Below are positions 35,096 to 49,250 of a stretch of 64,000 nucleotides of DNA, piece after piece. Below the pieces are notes generated by a model. That model worked only from the letters and a program-made list of their open reading frames with translations. It made no database searches and was not told the origin of the DNA. How positions within the stretch are numbered: position 1 is the first letter of the stretch; each line of letters opens with the position of its first letter. Source of the DNA: Paraspadella gotoi (lineage: Eukaryota; Chaetognatha); NCBI GenBank assembly GCA_051294375.1, contig CM119267.1:20771476-20835475 (forward strand), read 5' to 3'. The position numbers and the translations under genes are program-made.

Positions 35096-37969
35096 ATGGT
35101 CGACATTCCATTTTCTCTAATAATCTCCGTCGCGCTTAACGTCTTCGACATCGGCACTGACGGCCGGACAACCGTCCAATTCGCAAGTCACACTTTCGAT
35201 AGTGTTAATTACTTTGCTGTCGGAATGGGGGTCATAATGGGTATTCACTGGATCGTCTCTGGCGCCATTTGTTGGCATTGCCTGATGACCAAAGCAGCAC
35301 TTTATCCTCGGTTGAGCCATAACGGGCGGTTTAAAATTGCAACGGCGCTTTGCGGCCTTCTCAGTCTGGGCAATGTTGCTTTTACCATTGACCAACATCT
35401 GGATGAGCGGCAACATCTCCCAACGTCCGCAGAGAAAGCTCTCTTCGTGCAGCGTCTCGACATGATCCATCTTCTTCTGGAATCATTTCCACAAATGCTC
35501 ATTCAGTCGACGGCGCTGATCCTCTCTTGGACGAGTGGCACGACCAAGCAATGCTTCTTCACCGATCAGCTCATGAACGAGATGTCAAAAAAGACGCAGT
35601 TCAATCCTGAATTTCAATTGTATCACATATCGAATAATAGAACTTTAGTGAAACTGGAGGATCCTTGCACCTGTTACTTCGTCGCTTCAAAGAGAAAAAA
35701 GTCGACTATCTTGTGCTCTTGGGCGATCAGAGATTACCAAACCATTGTTTCTTTTGCTATGTCCACTGTCGCTTTAGCTATGACGGCGGCAAAATTGCGA
35801 GCCTCTTCAGCTGCGATGAGCCCGAAAATCATCTTTGGAACAATTCAGGTAGATCTTGACGTGAGATAAAAAATATCTAGTAGTCAAAAATATTCTACTG
35901 AATCATAGTCAAGGCTCGATCTAATTTCTTTAATATATAAATTATGTTTGCATTATTTTTAAAACTTATCAATATCAGAAATATATCTTTATCCCACTAA
36001 TTAATATTTCAAATTAAATATCAGTAACTTCTTAGAGTAAAAAATTTTCTTTTTTGAAGCAAAATACTTGCCTTCCTAATAGTTTCTAGCTATAAATAAT
36101 TCGGTAACACCATCTTTTACCCTTTTTATAATTTTCTTCAAATTTCATAACTTTTTGATCTAAAAAAATGAATGATTTAAAAGTTAAAAACATTTTTATA
36201 ATAAATTTAACTTTTTAATCCAGATCAGAATTCGAATAGTTGTTCATGAACAATCTTGTACTAAAGAACATTGATATATAAAAAAAATGTTTTTAAATTC
36301 TTAATTATTGCTTAGGCGCGGTTGTGACTTCTCTGTCGTTAAAAGATAGATAGATAGAAAGATAGTTTTAAAAAAAATTATGTTTATTTCTGTTCTACAG
36401 GGTATAATTGGAGAGATCGTTTACCTTTACTTGGTCTTTGTTCACGGGCTCAAGATCTCTCTCTGGATCATATATCTCACTCCGCTCGTTCTGTTACGAA
36501 TCTTCACCGTAGTCGAGTTAAAGAACCTCCTTTGCATTGTGATGGGTCAACGACCAATTCATCCACATTCGACCACATCTTTCGCCGGATCATACTTCGC
36601 CGTAACCTGGACAATTTTGATCATCACTTTCTTCTTCAATATCGAACACGACGCCGCCATTTCCGACCACTTTCCTTGGAATGGACCGAGTTGGGGTTTC
36701 GGGAAATTGAAATATGACGGGAGTGCGAAAATATTAATAAAGGGGCTTCGAGACGGGAAGATTTGTATTGAGACCAAAGGGGTGATTGACGAAGCTCGAT
36801 GGAACGACATTCATTCGGCGTCATGGGGGTCATGTCAGGAGGGTCAAGCAGCCTTTACCCAGAAGTCCTTCAAGTTGGGAAATTTCAATATTCTGGATCC
36901 AAATTTCAAAACAGTTTTGTCATTTTGTTTGTTCGATCTCGTTGTCGGAATTATATACACGTCGCTCATTTTTTTAGGGAGGAAAAAACTGAAAAAGTTG
37001 ATTCAGTTCTTTTTCGCCGCCTTTCCTCCTTTTGTCATTTTGAGTTTGAACATTTTCTCCACATTGGCTCACGAAGCCGTTCATAATAGAATCGGCCTCG
37101 AAGACCTATGCGATATTATTGACGCCAAAACTTTGACTTGTATTTCCTATGGCCAAAGCAAAAAAGTTTTTTTGCGATCGAAAGAAGCCCAGTATCAAAG
37201 CTTTCTTCTTTTAACCAATTTTCTAATGACGTCTTTTGTTTCACACAGTATATTTTTCTTCGTAGAGGCGCATCGATCGCTCAGAGATTATAGACACAAA
37301 AAGTACAGGAGGTCCTTTTTGGTTTTTGGACTTTCGGCTTTGAGTACCCCGTGTTTCGCGTTTCTGATGAGACAAACGGATGACGTTCGTCGTCATTTGA
37401 GTTCCGCCCTTTTCGTCCCTTGCGACGTTTGGTCTCAAAACTTTCCCGCCTATCCTCGTTACTTGGAGCGTCACTTATTTTCCTTCTTCATTTTTTATCA
37501 AAGTTTTTTCACCATTTTTTCTCTTTCTTTTCTCCCTCTTTTCGCTTTTGTTTTTTGCTCTCTCATCAAAATCACGAAAGTCAAAAACGTCCTCAAAAAT
37601 TTGGCGAAACTGTCTTTCCTAATTCTGATTCCTTTTTTTTACTTGATATTATTCAACATTCTAACGATCAAGTCGGAAATTAAGGAGCCACCTTACGAAG
37701 GAATGTTTAAAAAACTCATGGAAGAGCTCACGATCGTGTCGATAATACACGCTCGATTGTCTCCCGACCGGAAGGAAGATTCGCCCAAGTTTTCTTATTT
37801 TAATGAGATTATCAAATCAGTTAGAAGGAGCTGCTTTGGAAAGGATAAGGTGACTCGAGTCTTTGATGAATTTTTATCTCTTGTCGCTCTCGAACAAAAA
37901 AAAAGTTATAACGTTATTAACGTGACTGTATTCGTCGTAAGTACGATGTGTGTATTCTTTTTCAATTGA
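35096..37969 (+). CDS. XK-related (XKR/CED-8)-like multi-pass membrane protein, two exons
   Basis: Exons are 35096-35848 and 36401-37969, joined phase 0 through a textbook donor (CAG|GTAGAT) and acceptor (TTCTGTTCTACAG|GG), giving 773 residues. The start was chosen at AAAATGG (35096). An in-frame ATG at 34910 would add 62 residues. The first exon carries XKR-like landmarks: a first hydrophobic helix containing DIGTD (18-22), and ESFPQMLIQ (129-137), comparable to the E..PQLLLQ helix of XK-related proteins. About 5 hydrophobic helices lie in exon 1 and 8-9 in exon 2. Family knowledge: XKR proteins are plasma-membrane proteins and some (CED-8, XKR8) scramble phosphatidylserine in apoptosis. Exon 2 does not resemble the family clearly, and the protein is longer than typical XKR members. 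It could therefore be a divergent branch or another polytopic family. A GTAAGT at 37937, in phase 0, leaves open a further 3' exon. Function is inferred from two motifs only. Confidence 0.75.
35849..36400 (+). other. Intron of the XKR-like gene
   Basis: 552 bp, AT-rich, GT...AG with a T/C-rich acceptor. A small (ATAG)n run lies at about 36343-36365. No internal exon was recognised. Confidence 0.85.
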
Positions 37970-39870
37970 AATACAACTACATATTAGATTAATGATTTTG
38001 TAGAAAATCAAAACAAAAATATAGTACATTGTCGCTGTGCAAAATTTATTTCAAATTTATAAGCGAATTTTTTCAAAGATTAAAAATTCTTCATATACAG
38101 CGTCGCTATTTTTTATATTTAAAAATACAGAGTAGTTATCTAATTAAATATCGTTTAATTATTAACTGCCTCATTATCGAATTCTGTTGCGGTTCATTTT
38201 CCTTTTATTTTCTTTTTATTTCCCCTTAATTTTTCTTTCATTTTCTCTTCATTTTCAATTCATTTTTCTTTCACCTCCGATTTAAAACTCGAATTGAATA
38301 AACGATTGAATATCAAAGGATAATTTTCTTTGATCAACTCTATTCAAAATCAGGGGCGTCTCTCTCTCTCTCTCTCTCTCTCGTCTCATCTCTATCTAGT
38401 CTTACTCTATCTCTCTCTCTCTCTTTCTTTTTCTCTATCACTTGCACTTATAGCGACAAGTCTAATGGCATTCACGACAGATTAACTACATTTTTTATCG
38501 CAATTTGTTAATAAATACACGCAAGTAAATAAATTTCTTTTCTCAAAGATATTTTGTTTCCATCAAATCAAGACATCCTACGATTTTTTTTTTCGTCTTT
38601 AAACGATAAACCAAAAATAAAATTGAGTAATAAAAGTTCAATTTATTTTTATCGACGTTAAAAAGAAGAAAAAAAATGACAAAAGAATGGCAGATGACGA
38701 CAAATAAATCTGTAAATATTTTGTTCAATAAAACCTTTACTACGAACCGATGTGGAAAGCATTTAAATCATTCGTCATTACTTCTTGTTTTCAAAAACAT
38801 CTTCGCTAAAACTAACTTTCCCTTCATCCCTTCTTTCCTTGAAAAACCTTGTTCTCTCAATTTTGTCCCTCTTCCCTCCCCCCCCACCGCCACTTCCTCC
38901 TCCTCCTCCTCCTCCTCCGCCCCCAAAACTCCAATCGGCGTCACGTGAATGTCATAAACTCTAATTTTATTCTCAAGGTCCCGAAGAAAAATATCTCGGC
39001 AAAGACTTCGTCGCCTTCTCTCTCTTCCCCCGCTGACCGCCCCCAATCTACCCCGTCCTTCAAAACTCGCCTTCTTGTTTTCACTCCGATTCGTGATCGC
39101 TCCCTTTTCTCAATTCTCACTCGCTCTCTTTCTCTCTCTCTCTCTCGTCTCTGCTCTCTCTCTTCTCTCTCTTCCTCTGAGTTAATTTTCTTTAAAAAAA
39201 TGGTAAGAAGAGAAAATCTTTTTCAAGTTTTAAATTTTTTTTAATTTTTTTAAGAAAAAAAACTACGGATGATCAAATTTAAGGACTGATTTTATTTAAA
39301 CCTTCTTTTTAATGATTCTGTTAATTGATGAAATAAAACTCTTTTAAAGTAATATAAAATATAAAAAGAAGAGAAAGATTCCTGTAATTTTTTAATTGTT
39401 ATAATTTAGGAATTAAATAATAGTTTAATATACATTTAAAGGATCGAATATGAATATTAATTAATATTATTACTGTTTTGTTTCTGTAAGAATAGAATTT
39501 AAGGTTGAATTTATCTGCTTTTAAGTAAATATAAAAATAAAAAATATTAGTCTTATAAAGCTTTTGTTCAATAAGGCTTAAACCAAAAATTGTAGCTTTG
39601 TACAGTAAAAAATAAAAATTTGGAATTTAGTAAAAAATACTTTCTAATGCAAAAATAAAATAATGGATAATATTTAGGTAGGGTCAACTAAATTTTTTTT
39701 CATAATTATTAAATTTTTGTTTCCGCTACAATAAGAGATATGATTTTTTTTGCCACTTTCCCATGCAAAAAAAAATTAATGACTATCACCATTCAAATTC
39801 CTTTGATGATAGACCCTTAAGCTTATGATATCATTTTTATCACTGGGTCCCCTTAAGGGAGGAAGGGAGG
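37970..39870. other. 3' flank of the XKR-like gene, gene-free
   Basis: AT-rich, with (CT)n tracts at 38357-38382, 38400-38435 and about 39120-39175, a CCTCCTCCTCC run at about 38893-38918, and long AT-rich DNA at 39240-39790. No gene. Confidence 0.5.
38297..38302 (+). promoter_or_regulatory. Possible polyadenylation signal of the XKR-like gene
   Basis: AATAAA about 330 nt after the stop codon. In AT-rich DNA this is weak evidence. Confidence 0.35.
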
Positions 39871-40015
39871 AAAAGAAAGAAAAAGAAAAGAAAAGAAAAA
39901 GAAAAAGAAAAAGAAAAGAAAAAGAAAAAGAAAAAGAAAAAGAAAAAGAAAAAGAAGAAAAAGAAAAAGAAAAAGAAAAAGAAAAAGAAAAAGAAAAAGA
40001 AAAAGAAAAGAAAAG
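39871..40015. repeat. (AAAAAG)n hexanucleotide repeat
   Basis: About 24 units of AAAAAG with occasional one-base deletions; strongly purine-only. Confidence 0.95.
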
Positions 40016-40344
40016 GTGAAGGACGGAAAAATGTGCGAAAATCCCCGGGCGTTAATTGAAATATTTAAACGAGCTAATTTAAAATATTCTCTCGAAAAAG
40101 TCCGACGGTTTTTCCTTGGCGCTTTCGTCGTCGTCGTCGTCGTCGTCATCATCGTAGTCGCCATAAACATTGTCATACTAAGCTGTAGTGGTAGTTATAT
40201 TTTTTTATATCGTAATCGCAGAATTACTATACTAGTTAGTTAAATCGAAATAAAGTGCGGGAGAAAAAATGAGAGAAAAATTTAATTTTAATAAAAAAGA
40301 AATTAAAGGATTTCGTTTGATTTCACAATTTTCTTTTCATTTTT

Positions 40345-40575
40345 ATCCTTCTCCTCATTCTCATCATTTTCTTTTTATCCATATTCTCCTAATTATTCTC
40401 ATTCTTCTCATTCTCCTAATTCTCCTCATTGACTCATTAATCCGCATTCTCCTTATTATTCTCATTCTCCTTTTACTTCATTTTCTTTGCTCTCATTAAA
40501 TATTCTTTTTCATTATCATTCAAGATCATTCTCCTTATTATCCTCATTCTCCTCATTCTCCTCATTCTTCCTCTT
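40345..40575. repeat. Imperfect 9-bp repeat, ATTCTCCTC/ATTCTCATT type
   Basis: Repeated ATTCTC blocks every 9 bases, with variable third triplet. No coding sense. Confidence 0.8.
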
Positions 40576-40659
40576 TGTTCTCCACTTTTATTATCTCCGT
40601 GACTCCACGAGCGTCATTAGTCATTCGACCCCGTTACGGATCCGAGGAGAGGGGAAAGC

Positions 40660-40704
40660 TCTCTCTCTCTCTCTCTCTCTCTCATCTCTCTCATCTCTTC
40701 TCTC

Positions 40705-40736
<32 letters not shown>

Positions 40737-40869
40737 GCTTCGTACCTACGCCGCATCTTTGCCATCTGTCAAGTAATGACCTAACTCCAGACAAGTTGCC
40801 AAACCCGAGGTCTGCAGGCAGCCTTTTCTCTCGGCGATTCCATTCTCTCTCTCCTCTCTTCTCTCCTTC

Positions 40870-40927
<58 letters not shown>

Positions 40928-40940
40928 TCTGCTCTCTCTC
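40660..40940. repeat. Interrupted (CT)n tracts
   Basis: CT-rich tracts at 40660-40737 and 40845-40940, with about 100 bp of unique sequence between. The right-hand tract is where the triplicated block begins. Confidence 0.9.
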
Positions 40941-41444
40941 TCGCTTATGGCCAGGTGAATCCTCTGTGAGAATCTGGTTCCGCTTCAGATTCATGTCGTT
41001 AATAAGGGGACAGCGTTGGGAACCAAAGGGCATTGTGTGTTAGAGAAAGAGAAGAGAGAGAGATTAGGGCTTGTTTTATTATTTAGACCAAGCATGCAAG
41101 CAGAAAGGCATAGTTTTGGTGTAATGTAATTGTAGATGGATCATTGACTATTCCTTTTCTGAATCTGCGGGTTTTTCATTTATTTTTAAATAGACTTGTA
41201 AAAAAATTTTTTTATTATTACAAAACGGTAAGACAGACGAATGGACTGTTAACATTGGAACGTGTATTAAAATCGAAACTAATGTTTTTCTTTTCAAGAT
41301 AAGTTGACTTGGACAATCTAGCATGTTACGCTCTGTGATTATCACCAGGAATCACCGACTGTGACCCGATAGAGGAAAAGGAAGGCCAGTGGGACAGGAA
41401 ATTAATAACGTGAACAAGAGCAGATAAGCGATAGCGGGAGAAGA

Positions 41445-42155
<711 letters not shown>

Positions 42156-43106
42156 ACATAATGAAGAAAAGCGATGATGAATGAAAAACTCGTCTGGCGG
42201 CGACGTGCTGGGCGGGGAGGAGGTCGAGAGAGGGAGATGCCGGTCGACGCTGGGAGATGCTAGGGAGATGCAGGGGTGATGCCGGTTGATTCAACAAGAC
42301 GAAGAAAGTGGGGCGTCGGATTGAGGATAAAATTTGTGTTGATCGGTTAATAGAACGTGAACACTGACAGGGAATTCGTTTGTATAAATTTTATGATTCA
42401 TTTTTGTGGTTTTTTTTTTATGATAATACATATTGAATTGACATTGTTACTTTCAGGGATTCCCTAAAAGCCATCAACTCTTAAAATATTATGTGCATTT
42501 AAATTTTACAATTTGAACATACCGACGAATATTATCGACATGAAATTTTATGTAATGTTATGAGTTTTAATCAGAAGATGACGATGATGATGATGATGAC
42601 GATGACGATGAGTATCAATAAAATATGGTGACCCTTCCGAGCAACAGGCCATTGATTATGACGACGACGACAAGCGACGATGGCAAAAACAGAAAATTGG
42701 GACAAAGGCTTCCCTCCTTAGATAAGGACGAAGAAATAAAAACGAAAGCGGAGACGACGACAACGACGACTACAACAACAAACATCACCCAGCAAATCCA
42801 AAAAAGGTATCCGACGACGCCAACTTATGCAATGCGTAGTTCACTTGGTTATGCAGACTTAAGAAACGATTCACTTTTATAAACTGGAAAGACTTTGGTG
42901 TAGATGTCGTAATGTAAATGTAATAATATCCAATTTTAATATAAAGATCTGAGAAAAAGAAGAGTTCACAATAGATATCAAGTAAAAAAAAAAAAAATTC
43001 CGCGAAACCCTAAAATAGATTAAAAAAGAATAAAATTACAATATTAATGATTAATGTACTTCCGACGACTATGAGTACGCACAGAACTTCTGAAATCGTT
43101 GTCAGT

Positions 43107-43221
43107 CCTAGAGCCGGCCGCCGACAGCCGCTGCCGCCGCTGCTGCCTCTACCTCCCCCGGCGCCGCTGCCTCCGCCGCTGCATCCACCGCCTCCGCCGC
43201 CGCCGTCGACGCCGACCCTGA
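43107..43221. repeat. GCC/CCG-rich triplet patch
   Basis: A GC-rich island of CCGCCGCTG-type triplets reads Pro/Leu-rich in one frame. The same patch is near 55245-55365 (reverse) and 59757-59868 (forward). The plus-strand frame is short and not conserved in reading frame between copies, so an exon is not called. Confidence 0.7.
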
Positions 43222-44004
43222 CGCGAAATTTTCTTAATTCCGCTTCGAACTCATTTATAATTCACTTCCGGTGCCGCAAATAGCGAGCTGCCTTCACGAG
43301 GCGACCGGACCGGCCAGCGTCATGGGGTAAGGGGTGGGGGGGGGGGGACAAAAGGTAAGGGGAAAAGTGATGATTGGATCAGACGTGCCAGGTAAGAAGG
43401 ATGTCGTGTAGGAAAAGTCCTCGGGTAGGGCTTGAGAGAATGAGAGATTGTAGGGCTGTTGGGCTTGCGTGGGCGGGTAAGGTTTTACGGACGGCAAGAA
43501 CTTTGAGGTCGCGTGTAAAGCGGGTAAGTAAAGTAAGTTAAGTTAAGATGCAACATTTTTTTAGGGAAGAGAAAATAAAGAAGAGATAATCAGGAAAACC
43601 TGAAAAGGGAGAGGAAGGATGATAAGACGTGCATTCTCATTAGTCGCGCTATAACTTTGGTCGCGGAAATGTCGTCGTCGTCGTCGTGTCGTCGACGTAG
43701 TCGTTGTAATTTTCGTCGTCGTTGTCGACGTGATAGTCGTCGTCATCGTCGGGAATAGTCGTCGTCGTCGTTTTGAATTTGGTCGTCTTTGTGTCGTCGT
43801 CGTCGTCGTTCATCGTTGTGATTTTCGTCGTCGTCGTCGTCGACGTAATTCTCGTCGTCTCAGTCTCGCTCTTATCGAACAAACTCTCAGTCTTCATTAA
43901 AATCCAAGTGCTTCTTAAGTGAGGATGACAAGGAGAAACCGAATGCTAACCTGAGATCGAGCCACGTGACCTGGGCGTGAGAGGGAGAGGGCGAGAGAGA
44001 GGGG

Positions 44005-44080
<76 letters not shown>

Positions 44081-44400
44081 GAAACACGCGTCGGGAGTGG
44101 GAAACGATTAAGACGAAAGAGCTGGGATAATTCTTTTTTATTTTTATTTTTTCTATAAAAATCTTTGGAAAGAAAAAATGATCAACGAGTTTAACTAAAA
44201 AAAAAATTGGTGAAGGGGAAAATCTGAAAGTAGAAGGAAAAGAAAAAGGAAGAAAAAAGGGAGAAAGGGAGGAAAAAGAAAAGGAAAATTGAGTTAAAAG
44301 GAATGAAAAAAAAATAGAAAAGGGCAGAGAAAGAAAGAAAGAGAGAAAAGAATGAAAGAAAGTAATAACGAAGGAAAGGGAAAAAGAGAAAAACAGAGAT

Positions 44401-44431
<31 letters not shown>

Positions 44432-45085
44432 AAAAAAGAAAGAAAGAAAGAAAGAAAGAAAGAAAAAATGAACTTAAAAGAAGATCAAAGAAAGGAAAAG
44501 TTGAAAAAAAAAAGTCAAAACGACCTAATGAAGGAAGGAAAAAAGACGAAAGGAAACGAAGAAGAAAGAAAAACAAAGAGGAAGAAAAAGAAGGAAAAGA
44601 AAAGAAAGAAAAAGTTGGATAAGAATCAATAAAGAAAACTAAAGGTTCTTATCGAAAGGACGACGGCCATCATCGACGAAAGTGGGAAAGGAAAACACCG
44701 AAGAAAAGAAGTGAGAACTTGAAAAAAAGGATTTGCCCACGAGTGGCAGGTGTAAGGAAGTGTTAAATAGGCAGAAAGCGGATGCCGAGTGGGGAGGGGG
44801 AGGGACTGAAGGAGCGCGGACGAGCGAGGAGATATCATTAGCATCGATTGAGAGGAAATAATGCGGAGATACGAAGTTGAGTAAGAGATTTGAGTGAAGC
44901 GGATAAAGTTTATTAATGTGTTGTGATTGGATATCGTCGGTGGATAGGTTAAAAAAGATAAGAGGGCAGAGAGAGAGAGAGAGAAAAAATAGAAAATAAA
45001 GAAGAAAAGAAAGAAAGAAAGAAAGAAGAAAAGAAAGAAAGAAAGAAATGAAAGAAAGAAAGAAAAGAAAAGAAAAGAAAGAAGA
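44401..45085. repeat. (AAAG)n tracts in copy 1
   Basis: Pure AAAG units at 44401-44464 and a more interrupted tract at about 45005-45085, separated by unique sequence. Tract lengths differ in the other two copies (53383-53448 and 61640-61728 for the second tract). Confidence 0.9.
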
Positions 45086-45674
45086 AAGAGAGGTTCCGTA
45101 AGCCGTGAAGTAAAAAAAAAAGATGCAAAAATGCAAGAAAGGAAAGAAAGAAGAAAAGAAAAAAGAAAAGTGAGAAGAGAGAAGTGAGAAAAGAGAAGGG
45201 AAATCGTTGAGAGAAGGAAAGAACTTCGGGGCGAAAAAGATTCAAAGAGAAAAAGAAACGAAGGCGATTAAGTGAGAGGAGGAAGAGGAGGGAGGAGGAG
45301 GAGGAGGAGGACGATGACAATCATCGACGATGATAACGACAACGACGATGATGACAATGACGAAGACGACAATGAAGACGACGAGGACGACGACGGCGAC
45401 AATGAAGACGACGACAATAACGAATGATGACGACAAGTGACGACGACGACGACGACGATGACGACAACGTTAACGATGACAACGACGTCAACCGAGAGGC
45501 AAGAATCTTGGGAGGAAGAAGGAAATCAGATCAAGAAGAAAATGGAGTCGCGGACAGCTGCCGGAGGCAACTGTGATTTTCACCATCAGGGGACGCAACC
45601 GTTTCAACCATCGGCGACTTGAAAAGGTCTCACCGCAATAACGAGCGCAATTCGCGTCGTGATCGTCGATGTGA

Positions 45675-45734
<60 letters not shown>

Positions 45735-46657
45735 TTAGAGAGAGATAGAGCAGAAGCCGATGAGTAAACTCGAAATTAATCAACGTTGGTCACCTTCGAG
45801 AAAATGAAGCGGCTTTTGTGAGGAATCCGTTCGACGACCGTGAAAAGGTGGTGATTGGATTAAATAAAGAATAGGCCGAGATTAATAAAGAATAGGCCGA
45901 GTGAATTGATCATTTTAAGAGATGGAGAGAGAATTCTGAGTTTCTGACGAAAGATTAATCAACTTCTTCCTAAAAACATTCTTTGTTGTTACTTCACCTT
46001 TTATTGTATGCTGTTTTGTTAGCGAAAGAAAAGTGAAACTTACCTGTTAAAGTAAGCGTCCGAGTGAGAAGTGAAGCAGAAAAGGAAAAGGAAAGGTAAA
46101 CAAATATTAAAATAAGTCGATTATTGATTTAATTTTATGCACTCTTTCCAATTAAAATCATTTGACCAATCCTCAAATTTTCGAAATTAATTCGGGTCAG
46201 AAATTAGTGGTTAAGAAAATTGGGTTATTGGTTTGTCACATGTTGGAGTTTAAATGTTAAGGTTAAATTAAATTCAGGGCGTTTTTGGAAAAGAAAGCCG
46301 TAATTGAAATCAAGTTCGAGTATTTACAATACGATTAGAAATTAAAATAAATGCTTGTACTTGTCACGCCCGGTCTTCAATCTAAATTCTTAGTTAATAA
46401 TTTCCCTCTATCCAAAGCATTTCGCTGGTAAGTCGCCTCACCCTTTCGCTCGCTGTTCTATTTCCGGTTCCATAACCAAAAAAAAAACTCTTTTTACTTT
46501 CTTTTTTCCTTTTTTCTTTCTTTTTTCCTCATCGCGTCGTTACGCAGGAAAAGTTTTCCCCCGCGTCCGGGTCATCTTTGAAGCGCGCGAATTATGGGGT
46601 GAAACTAACGCTAGCATTATGGGTGGGTGTTCTCTCTCTCTTATCGTCTCTCTCCTC

Positions 46658-46696
<39 letters not shown>

Positions 46697-47985
46697 CTCC
46701 TCTCTCTCTCTCTCTCTCATGACGACTTGTCTGACTGCCGAGGGACGAAGCCGGTTTGTTCCTCTCTCGACTTTTGTTGTTTGTTTCTCTGCGATTGTTT
46801 CTCCGTTCGCAGTTCGCTGCCTAAAATTTACTTTGCCATATTGACGTTCGAGATTTCAACCGATTTAGATTGGTTTTATTAAGTAAAAAAAAGAGGAAAC
46901 GCTTCTTTACTTTCTTGAAGCTTTGCCCGTATGACTTTTGACTTATTATTTTTATTATCATAAATTAGTAGTTTTGGATATATCAATAATTACACAAAGG
47001 ATCGAAAGGAATTTGTGTTACTTTCTGTGAAGAATATTAATTATGCTAACTTGACCGTGTTTCCAAGGTCAGGGACAGAAATAGCTGTGTTAGATGGTAT
47101 GTGTACAAAGATATGTGCTAATCTCACGTTGAATTATATGAACGGGCGACGCTTCAACACGTTAGATGATTTACGGGCGTGAAGATAAAAGAAACTTCAA
47201 AGAATGAATAGATAAATTTTATAATTGGTTGTTTATAATTGTTATAAAAGGAAAAAAAAGATGAAACAAATTTCTTAGGCTTTTTGCCGATATTGGTAAT
47301 TTAATATCGAAACTTTTACTATTATTATGGGATAAAACTAAACCTCGTGTTGTCGTAACTAATTTAACCTTCCACCTCGTTTATTGAACTAATAGAGCAC
47401 GAACTACGTTAACAAAGATAAATAATTAATGAGTCCGTTTCCTAAGAAACCTAAACGAAACTTAAGATTTGAATGGCTTTCAAACGATAATGTACAAACT
47501 GTAAAAAAAGTCCAATCTAATATAAACGGAGCTAACGGAGAAGAAAAAAGTTTTTGTTTTTGTTTTTTATTGGCAAAAAAAATCAAATAAAATAAATAAA
47601 TAGGAAATGACGAAAAGAAACAATTTCTTACTTTTCACCCCAAAAACTTTTTTTTCTCCTTTCGCTCCGAATGAAAACAAAAACAGAAAAAAAGTGGGGT
47701 AAATAGAAAAGATAAACAAGAACGGGTAAGGGAAAAAGCGCCTGGCTTCGGCTCCCATCAACTAGATTTCTAGCACTTCACCTTCAACCCATCTTTGCCT
47801 CCACGGGCTTTTCGGGTTGGACACCTGCCTTACCTTCCGAGATCCCCTGACCTGGTCTCCTGTCTGTTATACCCCTCGATCGGCCCCTTTTATCTCTCTC
47901 TCCTTCGTTTTTCCTCCCTTTTTCATCCACGTTCAGGTTAAGTGACGCAAAAACGGCTAAAGAGAGAGAAGAGAGAGAGAGAGCT

Positions 47986-48060
<75 letters not shown>

Positions 48061-48275
48061 AGACGCTTCTCGAGATGTTTTCCATTCCGAGATTTAAGAT
48101 AAGTGCCGCCGGAAAATCGGCGGTGAAGACGGTTTACAGAACAAGGTAAGCGAGACCCGGGGAAAAACCGTCGGGCGGAAAAAACATGTTGGAGTGAAAA
48201 AGTTTTCAACGAGTGCTAAAAATACTGTGGCGAGGATGAAGATTGAGACGCTAAGCACGCGGAGTTATATTGGAC

Positions 48276-48329
<54 letters not shown>

Positions 48330-49219
48330 AGAAGGAGAGAGAGGGTATTAACGAAAAAAGCATTTGGGGGCGGAAAACGAGTGGTGCAAGATGGAGAAAG
48401 AAAGAAATGAAACAAGAAAAAAGAAGAACGGCAATTCAAATCACGTCTATTCTCTGTAACATACATGAATGAGCAAGACCGTGACATAAACATGAGTACA
48501 TTGCAATACACACACTTTCTTTAGCCCGTGTAATTTTATGACATGCACTGCATTAAAATTCCGTCTTTTATTCCTTTTAGTTTTAGGATTTCTGAGCGGC
48601 GCTTGCAGTCCATTTATGTCTGAGCTCTTTTTTTTTAACAAAAGAGCATAATTAACTATAGGCACAATTATTGGGATCACGACGACTGACGGAGGACCAA
48701 CAGACGACGACCACGAATCGACCACGAAATGATAAAATAGAAAAATGAAGGAACGAGAAATAAGAAAAGAGAAAAAGAAACTTAAAATAAGAATTTTTAA
48801 TAAATCATGAAATCGTTGCGAAAAAAAGATACTATTGAAGAAACTCACCAGAACGAAAGCAACCGTAGATATTCAAACTTAAATGGGTTAAACTTTAAGT
48901 ATTCTTGAAGAATTTGTTGAAAGAAACTCGTGATAAGAGACGGATGAGAGTCAATTTTGCTTCTCTACTCATCTCTCTCTCCTCTCTCTCCTCTCTCAAT
49001 CACTCTCGTCCCCTCTCTCTCTCACCCCACTTCTCTTCACCTCATCTCGTCTCATCTCTCAGAGAAGCAAAGAGAGAGGAGTGGAGATTCACGGAACGTA
49101 AGTCATTTATAGATCTTTTCATCAAGTGACAAAAAGAGAGGGTAGGGTATAGAGAGCTGAGAGAGAGAAGCGGAGGTGGTAAAAATTGATGTGATAGCAA
49201 TCAAGACTCAGGGGCGGAT

Positions 49220-49250
49220 TATCCAGAAGGAGGAGGAGGAAGAGAGAGAT
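49220..49250. other. Palindrome axis with SMRTbell-adapter-like remnant
   Basis: The segment ends GGAGGAGGAGGA (49229-49240) then AGAGAGAGAT (49241-49250). This matches the second half of the reverse-complemented PacBio hairpin adapter, apart from two missing A. The first half (about 49220-49228) is poorly preserved. It lies exactly between the ends of the forward and reverse copies. Confidence 0.65.

Noticed and set aside
42580-42770. CRISPR-like or other spaced repeat array
   Set aside because: These are plain ACG/GAT triplets with no unit-spacer alternation, in a eukaryotic context.
43047-43283. Pro-rich frame resembling a formin- or WASP-like segment
   Set aside because: It is produced by GCC/CCG triplets. 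The frame is short and shifts among the three copies, and no FH1/WH2 neighbours are present.
43887-44576. Minus-strand 229-codon Phe/Ser-rich frame
   Set aside because: It comes from AAAG and GA repeats, and the matching frame is broken in the other copies of the block.
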